Part shown: in pieces, positions 7,855-16,871 of the stretch
Numbering within the stretch: position 1 is the stretch's first letter
How the letters are laid out: each line of letters begins with the position of its first letter
Origin: Sphingomonas echinoides
GTDB lineage: Bacteria > Pseudomonadota > Alphaproteobacteria > Sphingomonadales > Sphingomonadaceae
DNA length: 63,409 nt
Direction of reading: 5' to 3'
NCBI RefSeq assembly: GCF_029623395.1
Contig: NZ_JAPYKK010000024.1
Location: 1 to 63,409 of the forward strand
Translations under genes and position numbers: made by a program
Notes under the pieces: generated by a model
Seen by the model: the letters and a program-made list of their open reading frames with translations, nothing else
The model's database searches: none
Told to the model about the DNA's origin: nothing

Positions 7855-9120
7855 ATGCCATTACCGCCTTTGCAACCGAATTATGGTTGCCAAATGGTTA
7901 ACAACACAACGCAAGATCGCCCGACATTCGTAACGCATCTGGAATGTTCGCTGACCGGGGAAGTCTATCAGGCCGACATGCTGCATGGCCTGTCCAGCGC
8001 GGGTCGCCCGTTACTGGTCCGCTATGATCTGGAGGCGGTGAAGGCGGTCATTTCGCGTGACGACATCACGGCGCGGCCGACCGACTTGTGGCGCTGGCGG
8101 GAATTGCTGCCGGTGCGCCGCACCGAGAACATCGTCAGTCTCGGTGAGATCGAAACCCCGCTCATCCCGATCCCGAAGAGCGCGGGCAGCCCGAACGTCC
8201 TGGTCAAGGACGAGGGGCGGCTCCCGACCGGATCGTTCAAGGCGCGGGGGCTGGTGATGGCGGTGGCGATGGCGAAGGAACTCGGCGTGACGCGCATCGC
8301 GATGCCGACCAACGGCAATGCCGGGGCGGCGCTCGCCGCGTATGCGACGCGCTGCGGGATCGAGACGATCGTCTTCTGTCCCGAGGATACGCCCGAGATC
8401 AACGTCCGCGAAATCGCGGTGCAGGGCGCGCGGGTGTATCGCGTCAACGGGCTCATCGACGATTGCGGTGCGATCGTCGGCAAGGGCGCGGCGGAAGGGC
8501 GCTGGTTCGACTTTTCGACGCTCAAGGAGCCGTATCGGATCGAGGGCAAGAAGACGATGGGGCTGGAACTCGCCGCGCAATTCGGCTGGAAACTGCCCGA
8601 TGCGATCTTCTACCCGACCGGCGGCGGGACCGGGCTGATCGGTATGTGGAAGGCGTTCGACGAGCTCGAGAAACTCGGCTGGATCGGGTCCGAGCGCCCG
8701 CGCATGTACGCGGTGCAGGCGAGCGGCTGCGCGCCGATCGTCCGCGCGTTCGAGGCTGGCCTTGAGCACGCCGAGCGCTGGGAGGATGCGGCAACGGTCG
8801 CGGCGGGGATTCGCGTTCCGAAAGCGGTCGGCGATTTCCTGATCCTGCGCGCGGTGCGCGAGAGCGGCGGCAAGGCGCTCGGCGTCGGCGATCCTGCGAT
8901 CCTCAAGGCAGTCGAGGATTGCGCGAAGAAGGATGGGTTGCTGCTGTGTCCCGAGGGCGGCGCGACGCTGGCGGCGTATCGCGAGGCGCTGCGAACGGGA
9001 GAGGTCGACGAGGACGAACGCGTCGTCCTGTTTAACTGCGCGACCGGGCTCAAATATCCGATGCCGCCCGCCGACGCGGCGATCGATCGGTTCGCGCCGA
9101 TCGATTTCGACGCGCTGTAA
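7855..9120 (+). CDS. thrC: Threonine synthase
   Basis: 421 residues. A PLP fold-type II enzyme: the Schiff-base lysine is in T-G-S-F-K-A-R-G (Lys129), the substrate loop is P-T-N-G-N-A-G-A-A-L, and the phosphate-binding glycine loop is P-T-G-G-G-T-G-L. The N-terminal L-E-C-S-L-T-G segment is typical of the short-type threonine synthase that makes threonine from O-phosphohomoserine. A GGGAAA site precedes the ATG at 7855; a second ATG 13 codons later (7894) is possible. A related PLP lyase is the main alternative, but overall layout favours thrC. Confidence 0.88.
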   Translation: MPLPPLQPNYGCQMVNNTTQDRPTFVTHLECSLTGEVYQADMLHGLSSAGRPLLVRYDLEAVKAVISRDDITARPTDLWRWRELLPVRRTENIVSLGEIETPLIPIPKSAGSPNVLVKDEGRLPTGSFKARGLVMAVAMAKELGVTRIAMPTNGNAGAALAAYATRCGIETIVFCPEDTPEINVREIAVQGARVYRVNGLIDDCGAIVGKGAAEGRWFDFSTLKEPYRIEGKKTMGLELAAQFGWKLPDAIFYPTGGGTGLIGMWKAFDELEKLGWIGSERPRMYAVQASGCAPIVRAFEAGLEHAERWEDAATVAAGIRVPKAVGDFLILRAVRESGGKALGVGDPAILKAVEDCAKKDGLLLCPEGGATLAAYREALRTGEVDEDERVVLFNCATGLKYPMPPADAAIDRFAPIDFDAL

Positions 9121-9180
9121 CGCGCGTTCGTCACCTCGGCTCGTTTCGCTGGATAGCGGGACGAGCCCGGGGTGGCTGGG

Positions 9181-10329
9181 TCAGGCTTCCGCTACCTTCG
9201 CGATGATGTCTGCGTAGATTGCGGTCAGCGCGGTTAGATCGTCCAGCGCTACTGCCTCGTCGAGCTTGTGCATCGTTGCGTTGAGCAAGCCGAATTCGAC
9301 CGTCGGGCACAGCTGCGACAGGAAGCGTGCGTCGGACGTGCCGCCGGTGGTCGACAGCTCGGCCACGATCCCGGTGTGCCGCTCGATCGCCGCGGCGACC
9401 AGCGCGGACAGCGGTCCGGGTTCGGTGAGGAACGCTTCGCCCGAGATCCGCGCTGTGACGGTCGCCGCGGCGTCATGGCGAGCGACCAGTGCGGAGATCC
9501 GCTCGGCCAGCGCGGCGCCGGTCTGTTCGTCGTTGAAGCGGATGCTCAGCCGCGCTTCGGCGCGTGCGGGGATGACGTTGGTCGCGGGATTGCCGACGGT
9601 GATATCGGTCACCTCGATGTTGGACGGCTGGAACCAGCGATTGCCTTCGTCCAGCACGATCGCCTCGATTTCGGCGAGCATCGCGATCAGCCGCGGGATC
9701 GGGTTGTCGGCGAGGTGGGGGTAGGCGACATGGCCTTGCTTGCCCGCGACGGTGATCCACAGATTGACCGACCCGCGCCGCCCGATCTTGATCGTGTCGC
9801 CGAGCCTATGCGCCGAGGTCGGCTCTCCAACGAGGCAAAGATCGGGCGCGACCCCGGTCGCGCGCATCCGGTCGATCAGCGCGCGTGTGCCGTAAGTGGC
9901 GGGGCCTTCCTCGTCGCCGGTGATGATCAGCGTGAGCGGCGCCCCCGGCTTGGTCGGGATCGCCGCGACGAAGGCGGCGATCGCGCCCTTCATGTCGACC
10001 GCGCCCCGCCCGTACAGCAATCCGCCGCGCGTCGTGGGGGTGAAGGCACCGTCGGTCCAGCCGTCACCGGGCGGGACGACGTCGAGGTGGCCCGCAAAGG
10101 CGAGATGCCGTCCGCTTCCGGCGCGGGTTGCGAGCAGGTTCTCGACCGGGCCGTCGGGCGCGTCTCCAGTGACGAACCGGTCGACCACGAAGCCGAGCGG
10201 GCGAAGTGCGGCTTCCAGCACGTCGAACACTGCACCGCGCGCGGGCGTGACGCTGGGGCAAGCGAGCAACGCGGTCGCCAGCGCGATGACGTCGGAGGAA
10301 GGGAGGGGCGAGGGGGCGGGCTGATCCAT
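9181..10329 (-). CDS. dapE: Succinyl-diaminopimelate desuccinylase
   Basis: 382 residues, normal for DapE, an M20 metallohydrolase in lysine and peptidoglycan precursor synthesis. Metal and catalytic residues are visible: G-H-L-D-V-V-P-P-G, G-A-V-D-M-K-G, T-G-D-E-E-G-P-A, L-V-G-E-P-T-S, and the late histidine in N-A-T-M-H-K-L-D-E. The S-T-T-G-G-T-S-D-A-R segment is also characteristic. The ATG at 10329 is chosen because the 28 residues encoded upstream of it do not belong to the family. It is convergent with thrC, 60 bases apart. Confidence 0.93.
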   Translation of the reverse strand: MDQPAPSPLPSSDVIALATALLACPSVTPARGAVFDVLEAALRPLGFVVDRFVTGDAPDGPVENLLATRAGSGRHLAFAGHLDVVPPGDGWTDGAFTPTTRGGLLYGRGAVDMKGAIAAFVAAIPTKPGAPLTLIITGDEEGPATYGTRALIDRMRATGVAPDLCLVGEPTSAHRLGDTIKIGRRGSVNLWITVAGKQGHVAYPHLADNPIPRLIAMLAEIEAIVLDEGNRWFQPSNIEVTDITVGNPATNVIPARAEARLSIRFNDEQTGAALAERISALVARHDAAATVTARISGEAFLTEPGPLSALVAAAIERHTGIVAELSTTGGTSDARFLSQLCPTVEFGLLNATMHKLDEAVALDDLTALTAIYADIIAKVAEA

Positions 10330-10527
10330 CCGTAGGCCATCGCCCAAGTGCGGATCGCTTTCAATCCCGCTGACCGTCGGTGACGCCGACGCCTTTTCCG
10401 CACGCCCTGTCACTCGCGTTTACAGCCGCGGGAGCCGTTAACGATCGTGTGCCGCCGAAATGCTCAACTGGCACGCGGCTTGCGATGTTTCAGGGCAACG
10501 AAGCCTTGTAAACAGAGAGTTAAGCCC

Positions 10528-11160
10528 ATGACCAAGACCATCCTGTTCGCCGCTGCAGCCACCGCCCTTGCCCTCGTTTCGACCGGCGCGAACGCCGCTG
10601 CCAACCTCGTCAGCGCGGCCGTCACCGGATCGAATGGGTCGACCGTCTGGAACACCACCAGCGCGACCGGCTATTACACGGTCTTCCTGCAGCAGCCGCT
10701 CGGCAACGTGATGAACCCGCAGGGCCAGGCGATCAACGACCCGACCGAAGCCGGCCTCAACAGCTTCACCATCAACGGCGACGGCTGGCCGATCGGTGTC
10801 AAGGGTGCGTCGGACCCGCGCTACACGATGACGCTGAACTTCGCGGACGGCGCGACGATCTCGGGCGTGTACGATCCGTTGGTCGATGACGTCCTCAACG
10901 CAACGTCGACCACGGTTGGCGGCACCACCTACACCTTCACCGGCTTCGGCTGGGATCGCTCGCGCGCCGACAACGTCAGCGGCAACGTCGCAGTGAAGGG
11001 CGGCGACGGGCGTGACTATGCCGGCCAGTTCTCGTTCACCGCGGTCCAGAGCGCCGTGCCTGAGCCCACCACCTGGGCGATGATGCTCGCCGGCTTCGGG
11101 ATGATCGGCCTCGGCCTGCGCTCGCGCCGGAGCACGTCGGCAACGGTCGCGCACGCCTGA
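10528..11160 (+). CDS. PEP-CTERM sorting domain protein
   Basis: 210 residues: a cleavable signal peptide (cut near A-N-A-A, residue 23), a Ser/Thr/Asn/Gly-rich secreted body without recognised catalytic motif, and a PEP-CTERM tail (P-E-P-T-T-W-A-M-M, a hydrophobic helix, then R-S-R-R). Known family logic: exosortase recognises this tail and processes the protein at the outer face of the inner membrane, often for EPS-linked surface proteins. The window has exosortase-A-associated genes at 47676-50565. It stands alone with its own strong terminator. Confidence 0.88.
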   Translation: MTKTILFAAAATALALVSTGANAAANLVSAAVTGSNGSTVWNTTSATGYYTVFLQQPLGNVMNPQGQAINDPTEAGLNSFTINGDGWPIGVKGASDPRYTMTLNFADGATISGVYDPLVDDVLNATSTTVGGTTYTFTGFGWDRSRADNVSGNVAVKGGDGRDYAGQFSFTAVQSAVPEPTTWAMMLAGFGMIGLGLRSRRSTSATVAHA

Positions 11161-11183
11161 TTTCTCGCGCGACGCGCAATCTG

Positions 11184-11219
11184 AAAAGGCCGTCGGTCCC
11201 TTTGGACCGGCGGCCTTTT
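11184..11219 (+). terminator. Rho-independent terminator of the PEP-CTERM gene
   Basis: A 16-bp stem (arms 11184-11199 and 11204-11219) with AAAA/TTTT ends, a 4-base CTTT loop and a T-rich exit. It lies 23 bases after the stop. Confidence 0.9.
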
Positions 11220-11277
11220 CATCGTCTTGTCGAAACGACCGGATCGAGTGGAGGTGATCCCGCTTCGGGAGCAACCG

Positions 11278-11946
11278 TCAGGCGGTGGTGGCGGGCTGCT
11301 CGAACTGTTCGAGGACCCATTCCTCTTCCTGCGCCTGCGCGATCCAGTCCTGGACGAACGGGTGGTGGAGCACCGCATCCATATAGCCAGCAGCGAAGCG
11401 CGCGATCGGCAGGCTGTAGGTGACGATCCGCGTGACGACCGGCGCATACATGATGTCCGCCGCGCCGAACGCACCGAACAGGAAATCGCCGTCACCGCCG
11501 AAGCGCGCGCGTGCCTGCGCCCACAATTCCATGATCCGCCCGAGATCCGCGAGCACGTCGGCGTCGGGCTCCGTCGGTGCAAAGATCTGGCGGACGTTCA
11601 TGCTGTGCTTGCGGCGCAGCGCGGTGAAGCTCGAATGCATTTCCGCCGCCATCGACCGCGCCATCGCGCGCGCGGCGTCGTCCGCCGGCCAGAACAGATC
11701 GCGGCTGGTCTTCTCGGCGAGATATTCGACGATCGCAAGGCTGTCCCACACCACCGCGTCGCCGTCCCACAGGATCGGCACCTTGCCCGAGGACGGCGCG
11801 AATTCGTCGCCTTCGCGGCGCTTGTCCCATTCGGCGTCGTAGAGCGGGACGACCGCCTCTTCGAACAGCAGCCCGGACTGCTTGCACGCGAGCCAGCCGC
11901 GCATGGACCAGGACGAATAGGCCTTGTTGCCGATGATCAGTTTCAT
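11278..11946 (-). CDS. Glutathione S-transferase family protein
   Basis: 222 residues. The thioredoxin-like N-terminal domain has Y-S-S-W-S-M-R-G-W-L near residue 10 (candidate glutathione-activating Ser) and the cis-Pro glutathione-binding segment S-G-K-V-P-I-L; D-S-L-A-I-V-E-Y-L follows. The rest is the all-helical domain, with F-G-A-A-D-I-M-Y-A-P near 160. Cytosolic. The substrate is unknown. It is transcribed alone and diverges from the ClC gene. Confidence 0.88.
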   Translation of the reverse strand: MKLIIGNKAYSSWSMRGWLACKQSGLLFEEAVVPLYDAEWDKRREGDEFAPSSGKVPILWDGDAVVWDSLAIVEYLAEKTSRDLFWPADDAARAMARSMAAEMHSSFTALRRKHSMNVRQIFAPTEPDADVLADLGRIMELWAQARARFGGDGDFLFGAFGAADIMYAPVVTRIVTYSLPIARFAAGYMDAVLHHPFVQDWIAQAQEEEWVLEQFEQPATTA

Positions 11947-12020
11947 GGCCCCTGCCTAAGCGAGCGCCCGATCCCGTGCAACGGCGCAATCCCGGGTGGT
12001 ATCCCCACGGCCGATCCCGC

Positions 12021-13367
12021 ATGACGCGCGGCATGAGTCGCAACACCCCCCATCTCGTCCGGCTGATCTCCATTCTCTGGCGGCGGCGCGGGTCGCGGCA
12101 GGCGGGGGAGCATCTCGGGCGGCTGCGGCGGCGGCTGGCGACGGGGATCGGCGCGGTGTTACTCGGGCTTGCCGCACTGGCGTTTGCGGGGGTGAGCGAC
12201 CGCGCGCAGGCGACGTTCGCGGCGTTCGTCGTGCGCTGGCCTTATGCGCCGCTCGCGCTGACGCCGGCGGTGTTCGTGCTGGTGGTGTGGATCACGCGGC
12301 GGTTCGCGCCGCATGCGCGTGGCTCCGGCATTCCCCAGGTGATCGCGGCAAGCCGCGCGCCCGAGTCCCGTGCGGCGGCGGCGCTCGTCTCGCTTTGGAC
12401 GGCGGGCGCGAAGCTGGTGCTGACCGTGGTGATGCTGCTCGGCGGCGCGTCGGTCGGGCGCGAGGGGCCGACCGTGCAGGTCAGCGCGGCGATCATGGTC
12501 AAGATTCACCGCTATTTCCGCGTCCCCATTACTGCGGGCGTGCTGATCGCCGGCGGCGCAGCGGGCGTGGCGGCGGCGTTCAATACGCCGCTTGCAGGGG
12601 TCGCCTTCGCGATCGAGGAACTCGCCGCCGCGTATGAACAGCGTGTCGCGGTGCTGGTGATGGGGGCGGTGATGATCGCGGGTCTCACCAGCCTCGGGAT
12701 CTCGGGCGACTACGTCTATTTCGGCGCGATGCATGCGACGCTCGGGGTGAGCGCGGTGCTGACGCTGGCGCCGGTCGCGGGGGTGCTGGGAGGTGCCGCC
12801 GGGGGCGCCTTTGCGCGTCTGGTGCTGGGGTTCGCGGCGTCGCAGTGGCGACCCGTGGTGGTTGCGCGGTCGCGGCCGCTGCTGCTTGCGCTCGGGTGCG
12901 GTCTGGTCGTGGCGGTGCTGGGCATCGCGACCGGCGGGAGCACCTGGGGGACGGGCTATGGCGCGACTCGCGCGCTGGTCGAGGGCACCGGGCAGTCGCA
13001 ATGGTTCGGTCCCGCCAAATTCCTCGCCGCACTGGCGACGACGCTGAGCGGCGCGCCTGGCGGGATCTTCGCGCCGTCGCTGGCGGTGGGGGCGGGGCTG
13101 GGGAACCTGCTGACGGGCATCTTCAGTGCTGAACCCGCCGGGGCGGTGGTGCTGCTCGGGATGACGGCGTATTTCGTCGGGGTTGTGCGTGCCCCGCTGA
13201 CCGCGGTGATCATCGTGATGGAGGCGACGGCTGCGCGCGGAATGATCCTCCCGCTGTTCGCGACCGCGCTGATCGCCGACGCCGCAAGCACGGTGGTGTG
13301 TCGCGAGCGATTGTATCATGGCCTCGCCAAGCCGTTCCTCGCACTGGTCGAGGGCAAGAAGGACTGA
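12021..13367 (+). CDS. ClC-type chloride/proton antiporter
   Basis: 448 residues and about ten hydrophobic helices. The selectivity segments are in order: G-S-G-I-P, G-R-E-G-P-T-V-Q, G-G-I-F-A-P and a late Tyr in the L-Y-H-G segment. The gating glutamate is present in G-R-E-G-P and the proton glutamate in F-A-I-E-E-L, so an H+/Cl- exchanger is expected rather than a channel. No cytoplasmic CBS domains. The start is uncertain between 12021 and 12033; neither has a strong ribosome site. Roles in acid resistance or ion balance are inferred. Confidence 0.92.
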   Translation: MTRGMSRNTPHLVRLISILWRRRGSRQAGEHLGRLRRRLATGIGAVLLGLAALAFAGVSDRAQATFAAFVVRWPYAPLALTPAVFVLVVWITRRFAPHARGSGIPQVIAASRAPESRAAAALVSLWTAGAKLVLTVVMLLGGASVGREGPTVQVSAAIMVKIHRYFRVPITAGVLIAGGAAGVAAAFNTPLAGVAFAIEELAAAYEQRVAVLVMGAVMIAGLTSLGISGDYVYFGAMHATLGVSAVLTLAPVAGVLGGAAGGAFARLVLGFAASQWRPVVVARSRPLLLALGCGLVVAVLGIATGGSTWGTGYGATRALVEGTGQSQWFGPAKFLAALATTLSGAPGGIFAPSLAVGAGLGNLLTGIFSAEPAGAVVLLGMTAYFVGVVRAPLTAVIIVMEATAARGMILPLFATALIADAASTVVCRERLYHGLAKPFLALVEGKKD

Positions 13368-13464
13368 CGCGCCGCGCATCCGGCGGTCGATCGGCGCGGG
13401 CTTCGGTTTCCCTGTTCCCGCCGCCCCGCGTGCCTTATGCTTCCCCCACCCGGGGAGTTTTTCG

Positions 13465-13848
13465 ATGACCAAACGTACGTTCGATCCCAAATTTCTGCCG
13501 ATCACCAGCGCGGTGGCGACCGCTTTGCTGGCGAGCGCGTGCGGTCCCTCGACCGATGTCGCGAAGTCGGATGTCGCCGTGTGTCGCGACGACAAGGGCG
13601 CGCGGGTCGCCGACGCCAATTGCGCGCGCGGCCATGGCGGAGGGGGCATGAACGGGGCGATCCTTGGGGCTGCGACCTGGTATTATCTTTCCCGCGGCAG
13701 CGTCGTGCCGGGGATGGGGCAGCGCGTGTCGGGCGGTTTCCTGTCGCCGCGCGCAGGCGTGAATTACTCGCGCGCCTCGGCGGCGACTGTCACGCGCGGC
13801 GGCTTCGGCGCAAGTGCGCGCAGCGGCTTTGGCCGGGTCGGTGCCTGA
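13465..13848 (+). CDS. YgiB-like small lipoprotein or exported protein
   Basis: 127 residues. A basic N-terminus and a hydrophobic segment run into L-L-A-S-A-C, a weak lipobox (Ala rather than Leu at -3), so lipid attachment is possible but not certain. The rest is Gly/Ser/Arg-rich with V-C-R-D and A-N-C-A cysteines. Its stop overlaps the start of the next gene (TGATG). Position directly before a glutathionylspermidine-synthase-like ATP-grasp gene mirrors ygiB-ygiC of enterobacteria, which supports the name despite weak sequence likeness. Confidence 0.6.
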   Translation: MTKRTFDPKFLPITSAVATALLASACGPSTDVAKSDVAVCRDDKGARVADANCARGHGGGGMNGAILGAATWYYLSRGSVVPGMGQRVSGGFLSPRAGVNYSRASAATVTRGGFGASARSGFGRVGA

Positions 13849-14987
13849 TGCGCCGGATCGACTCCACGCCGCGCGCCGACTGGCAGGCGCAGGTAGAAGC
13901 GCTTGGGCTCGTCTGGCACACCGCCGACGGCAAACCCTATTGGGACGAGAGCGCCTGCTACAGCTTCACGCCTGCGCAGATCGCGACGATCGAACAGGCA
14001 AGCGCCGACCTGTACGAGATGTTCGTCGCCGCTGGGCAGCATGTGCTCGACCGCGAATTGCTCGGCGAGTTCGGCATTCCAGCTTTCTGTCATGATGCGA
14101 TCCACGATTCGTGGAATGCCGAGCCGCCCGCGCTCAATTTCGGGCGGTTCGATCTTGGCTATGACGGTGCGGGGCCGCCCAAATTGTTCGAATTCAACTG
14201 TGACACGCCGACGTCATTGGTTGAAGCGGCGGTGATCCAGTGGGACTGGAAGGAAGCGGTCTTCCCCAAAGCCGACCAGTATAACGGCCTCCACGAAGCG
14301 CTCGTCGCCAAGTGGCGCGACATCGCGCCGCCGCCGGGGAGCAGCGCGCTCTATCTGGCGCATGTCGCCGATAGCGCGGGCGAGGACAGCGTCACCACCG
14401 CGTATCTCGCCGATACCGCGCGGGCGGCGGGGATCGATACCCGGCTGATCGAGATGCAGGATCTCGGCTGGGACAGCGCGGGGCGGCGGTTCGTCGATCT
14501 CGACAATGCCCCGATCGATGCGGTCTTCCATCTGTATCCGTGGGAATGGCTGGTGAACGAACCGTTCGGCAAGGATCTGGTCGAGAGCCTTGGCAGCACG
14601 CTGTGGATCGAGCCGATCTGGAAGATGCTGTGGAGCAACAAGGCGATCCTCGCGGTGTTGTGGGAGCTGTTTCCGGGGCACCCCAATCTGCTCGAGGCGC
14701 GGCGAACACCGCTGTCGGGCGATCATGTCCGCAAGCCGCTGCTGGCGCGCGAGGGCGCGAACGTCACGCTGGTCAAGGGCGGCGTGACGCAGGCCGAGAG
14801 CGGGGGCGATTATGGTGGCGAGGGGTTCGTGTATCAGGCGCTCTACGATTTGCCCGGAAGCGGCGACCGTCGCCCGGTGATCGGCGCGTGGATGGTCGAT
14901 GGCGCACCCGCCGGCATGGGGATTCGCGAAGACGGGCCGATCACCGGCAACACCGCCCGCTTCGTGCCGCACATCATCGAGGGATAG
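13848..14987 (+). CDS. Glutathionylspermidine synthase family (YgiC-like ATP-grasp)
   Basis: 379 residues corresponding to the synthetase half only; the amidase domain of E. coli Gsp is absent. ATP-grasp features are K-L-F-E-F-N-C-D-T-P-T-S-L, Y-P-W-E-W-L, I-W-K-M-L-W-S-N-K and K-P-L-L-A-R-E-G-A-N. Proteins of this type ligate an amine or peptide at ATP cost; the E. coli homologue YgiC has no settled substrate. It is coupled to the small upstream gene by a one-base overlap and followed two bases later by an OsmC gene, so all three are likely one transcript. Confidence 0.88.
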   Translation: MRRIDSTPRADWQAQVEALGLVWHTADGKPYWDESACYSFTPAQIATIEQASADLYEMFVAAGQHVLDRELLGEFGIPAFCHDAIHDSWNAEPPALNFGRFDLGYDGAGPPKLFEFNCDTPTSLVEAAVIQWDWKEAVFPKADQYNGLHEALVAKWRDIAPPPGSSALYLAHVADSAGEDSVTTAYLADTARAAGIDTRLIEMQDLGWDSAGRRFVDLDNAPIDAVFHLYPWEWLVNEPFGKDLVESLGSTLWIEPIWKMLWSNKAILAVLWELFPGHPNLLEARRTPLSGDHVRKPLLAREGANVTLVKGGVTQAESGGDYGGEGFVYQALYDLPGSGDRRPVIGAWMVDGAPAGMGIREDGPITGNTARFVPHIIEG

Positions 14988-14988
14988 C

Positions 14989-15456
14989 ATGGCAGGCCAC
15001 GATTTCACCGCGCGGATCGCCTGGACTGGGAACCGCGGGGAGGGGACGAAGCGCTATCGCGGTTATGACCGGACGTGGGACCTGGTGACGCCCGGCGGGA
15101 CGGCAGTGGCGTGTTCGAACGATCCGCGGCTGGGGGGCGACCCGGCGCTTCCCAATCCCGAGGACTTGCTGCTGGCGAGTCTGGCGGCGTGCCACATGCT
15201 GTGGTTCCTGCATCTGGCGAGTGCGGCGGGGATCGTGGTGACGGACTATACCGACGATCCGCTTGGCGTCGGGGAGAGCGCGCCCGACGGGACCGGACGG
15301 TTCGTGCGCGCGGTGCTGCGTCCGCGGATCACGCTGGCACCGGGAAGCGACGTTGCGGCGGCAGATGCGATCCACGCGCACGTCGGGGCGCATTGCTTCA
15401 TTGCGCGATCCGTGGCGTTTCCCGTCGAGCATGTGGCGACGTACCAGGAGGCGTGA
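14989..15456 (+). CDS. OsmC family peroxiredoxin-like protein
   Basis: 155 residues. The OsmC pattern N-P-E-D-L-L-L-A-S-L-A-A-C-H-M contains the first reactive cysteine (Cys68) and a second lies in A-H-C-F-I-A-R-S-V near residue 137, as in thiol-dependent hydroperoxidases. It is the third gene of the YgiB/YgiC-like operon, starting two bases after the preceding stop. A role in organic peroxide removal is known for the family; a link to glutathione or polyamine chemistry is inference. Confidence 0.88.
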   Translation: MAGHDFTARIAWTGNRGEGTKRYRGYDRTWDLVTPGGTAVACSNDPRLGGDPALPNPEDLLLASLAACHMLWFLHLASAAGIVVTDYTDDPLGVGESAPDGTGRFVRAVLRPRITLAPGSDVAAADAIHAHVGAHCFIARSVAFPVEHVATYQEA

Positions 15457-15619
15457 TCCCGCTGCGCATGTTTCGTTCCGGGACAACGCAAGTGACAAAA
15501 CTTTATGTCGTGCCGCGTATATTTACCGGACATTAACGTTCCTTCCCGGCCAGGGCGATGAAGGTTCCCTGGTGAACGCCGCGTCTGCGGCAGCACCAAC
15601 CTTCGTTTCGGGAGTTGTT

Positions 15620-16327
15620 ATGAAGCGTATCGGATTTTTAGCAGTCGCTGCAGCCATCGGGGTCGCTGCGGCGGCACCAGCAAGCGCGACCATTCTCATG
15701 CCGGGGCAGTCCGGCATCAGTTTCTCCGCGTTCGATGCCTCGACGCGCGGGACGCTGTTGGAGTCGATCACCTCCGGCACCACTGGCGCGACCACCTATA
15801 CCGGTTCGCTGCGGAGTGCGGTGTACCGGAACACGCTGGGGACGCTGGACTTCTATTATCAGGTTGCGATCGATTCGATCGTACGGGGAGACGAAGTCTT
15901 CAACCTGACCACCGCCGGTTTCCTTGACTTCTCGGTCAACGCGCTGGTCGACGGTACCAATTTTGATGGTGCGGGGATCTTCACGGCGGCGAACAACCCC
16001 AATTTGCAGGGGCCGCCCGGTTCGACGACCACCGCCTCGCGCAGCGGTAGCGGTGCGATCGTCCGTGCGGACTTTGGCGACAATGGCCTGGAAGCCGCCG
16101 GTCAGACCAGCGCGACCTATATCTTCCGGACCGACGCGACCAACTACAACCTTGGCGGCACGTTCACGACCCAGGACGGATCGGTCGCGCAGCGCGCCAA
16201 CTTCCAGCCGGTCGCGGCGGTGCCTGAACCGGCCACGTGGGGCATGATGCTGCTCGGCTTCGGCGGTATCGGTTTCGCGGTGCGTCGTAGCCGCAAGACC
16301 ATGCCGCGGATGGCCTTCGCGGTCTGA
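15620..16327 (+). CDS. PEP-CTERM sorting domain protein
   Basis: 235 residues. Signal peptide cut near A-S-A-T (residue 24), a secreted body rich in small polar residues (G-T-L-D-F-Y-Y-Q-V, G-S-T-T-T-A-S-R-S), and a C-terminal P-E-P-A-T-W-G-M-M, hydrophobic helix and R-R-S-R-K. The tail closely matches that of the protein at 10528-11160, so both are probably exosortase substrates. GGAG precedes the ATG by 6 bases. It is a single-gene unit ended by a strong terminator. Function of the secreted body is unknown. Confidence 0.88.
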   Translation: MKRIGFLAVAAAIGVAAAAPASATILMPGQSGISFSAFDASTRGTLLESITSGTTGATTYTGSLRSAVYRNTLGTLDFYYQVAIDSIVRGDEVFNLTTAGFLDFSVNALVDGTNFDGAGIFTAANNPNLQGPPGSTTTASRSGSGAIVRADFGDNGLEAAGQTSATYIFRTDATNYNLGGTFTTQDGSVAQRANFQPVAAVPEPATWGMMLLGFGGIGFAVRRSRKTMPRMAFAV

Positions 16328-16351
16328 ACCCGTTGCTGTGATGACGCGAGG

Positions 16352-16383
16352 AGGCTGTCGGTGGGACCACCGGCAGCCTTTTC
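16352..16383 (+). terminator. Rho-independent terminator of the second PEP-CTERM gene
   Basis: An 11-bp stem (16352-16362 with 16369-16379, one G-T pair) around a 6-base loop, followed by a T-rich run. Located 25 bases after the stop. Confidence 0.88.
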
Positions 16384-16413
16384 TTCTGTTACTGCACCAG
16401 GCGTTTCGCGCCC

Positions 16414-16815
16414 TCAGCGGCGCTGGCGATATCCACCGAACTGCGTGCTCTCGAACGAAACGACCGCACCGGCATTGTCGCCGAGCGGGATCGCAGCGAC
16501 GCCGTAAGCGCTGCGGTAGCCGTTCGTTCCGATCGCCGCGCCGACTTCGCCGTGGATACCCAGACCCGGTTTGCCGGTCTCCTCGCGCTCGCCGCGCGCG
16601 ATGGCCGCGCTCTCCACGGTATTGCTGTTGAGGATCGCATCGCGCTCGGCATCGCTGAGGCGAATGGTGTCGGTTGACGGCGTGGGGGTAGCCGGGGCCA
16701 CGGGCGCCGGATCGACGCTTTGCGCAAAGGCGCCGCTCGACCCGCCGGTGACACTCGCGATGCACGCGGTTGCCAGCAGGAAGGGGCGAAGCGGCGTGAG
16801 CATCTTGCGGGTCAT
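16414..16815 (-). CDS. Exported protein of unknown function
   Basis: 133 residues. M-T-R-K-M followed by a hydrophobic core and S-G-A-F-A-Q gives a clear signal peptide (cut near residue 32). The mature part has a Pro/Ala/Thr linker, then L-S-D-A-E-R-D-A-I-L-N-S-N-T-V-E and a Gly-rich stretch H-G-E-V-G-A-A-I-G-T-N-G-Y-R that could form beta strands. I do not recognise the family. The ATG at 16815 begins the signal peptide; upstream codons do not fit. It lies 56 bases after the engB stop on the same strand. Confidence 0.7.
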   Translation of the reverse strand: MTRKMLTPLRPFLLATACIASVTGGSSGAFAQSVDPAPVAPATPTPSTDTIRLSDAERDAILNSNTVESAAIARGEREETGKPGLGIHGEVGAAIGTNGYRSAYGVAAIPLGDNAGAVVSFESTQFGGYRQRR

Positions 16816-16871
16816 ATCGTTGATATAGGGCAGGATGGTGCGGACGTCTAATCCAGGGTAGGCGTGCGTCC

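Noticed and set aside
12159..13649. 496-codon minus-strand frame opposite the ClC gene
   Set aside because: Composition of an antisense frame; the plus strand holds all ClC motifs.
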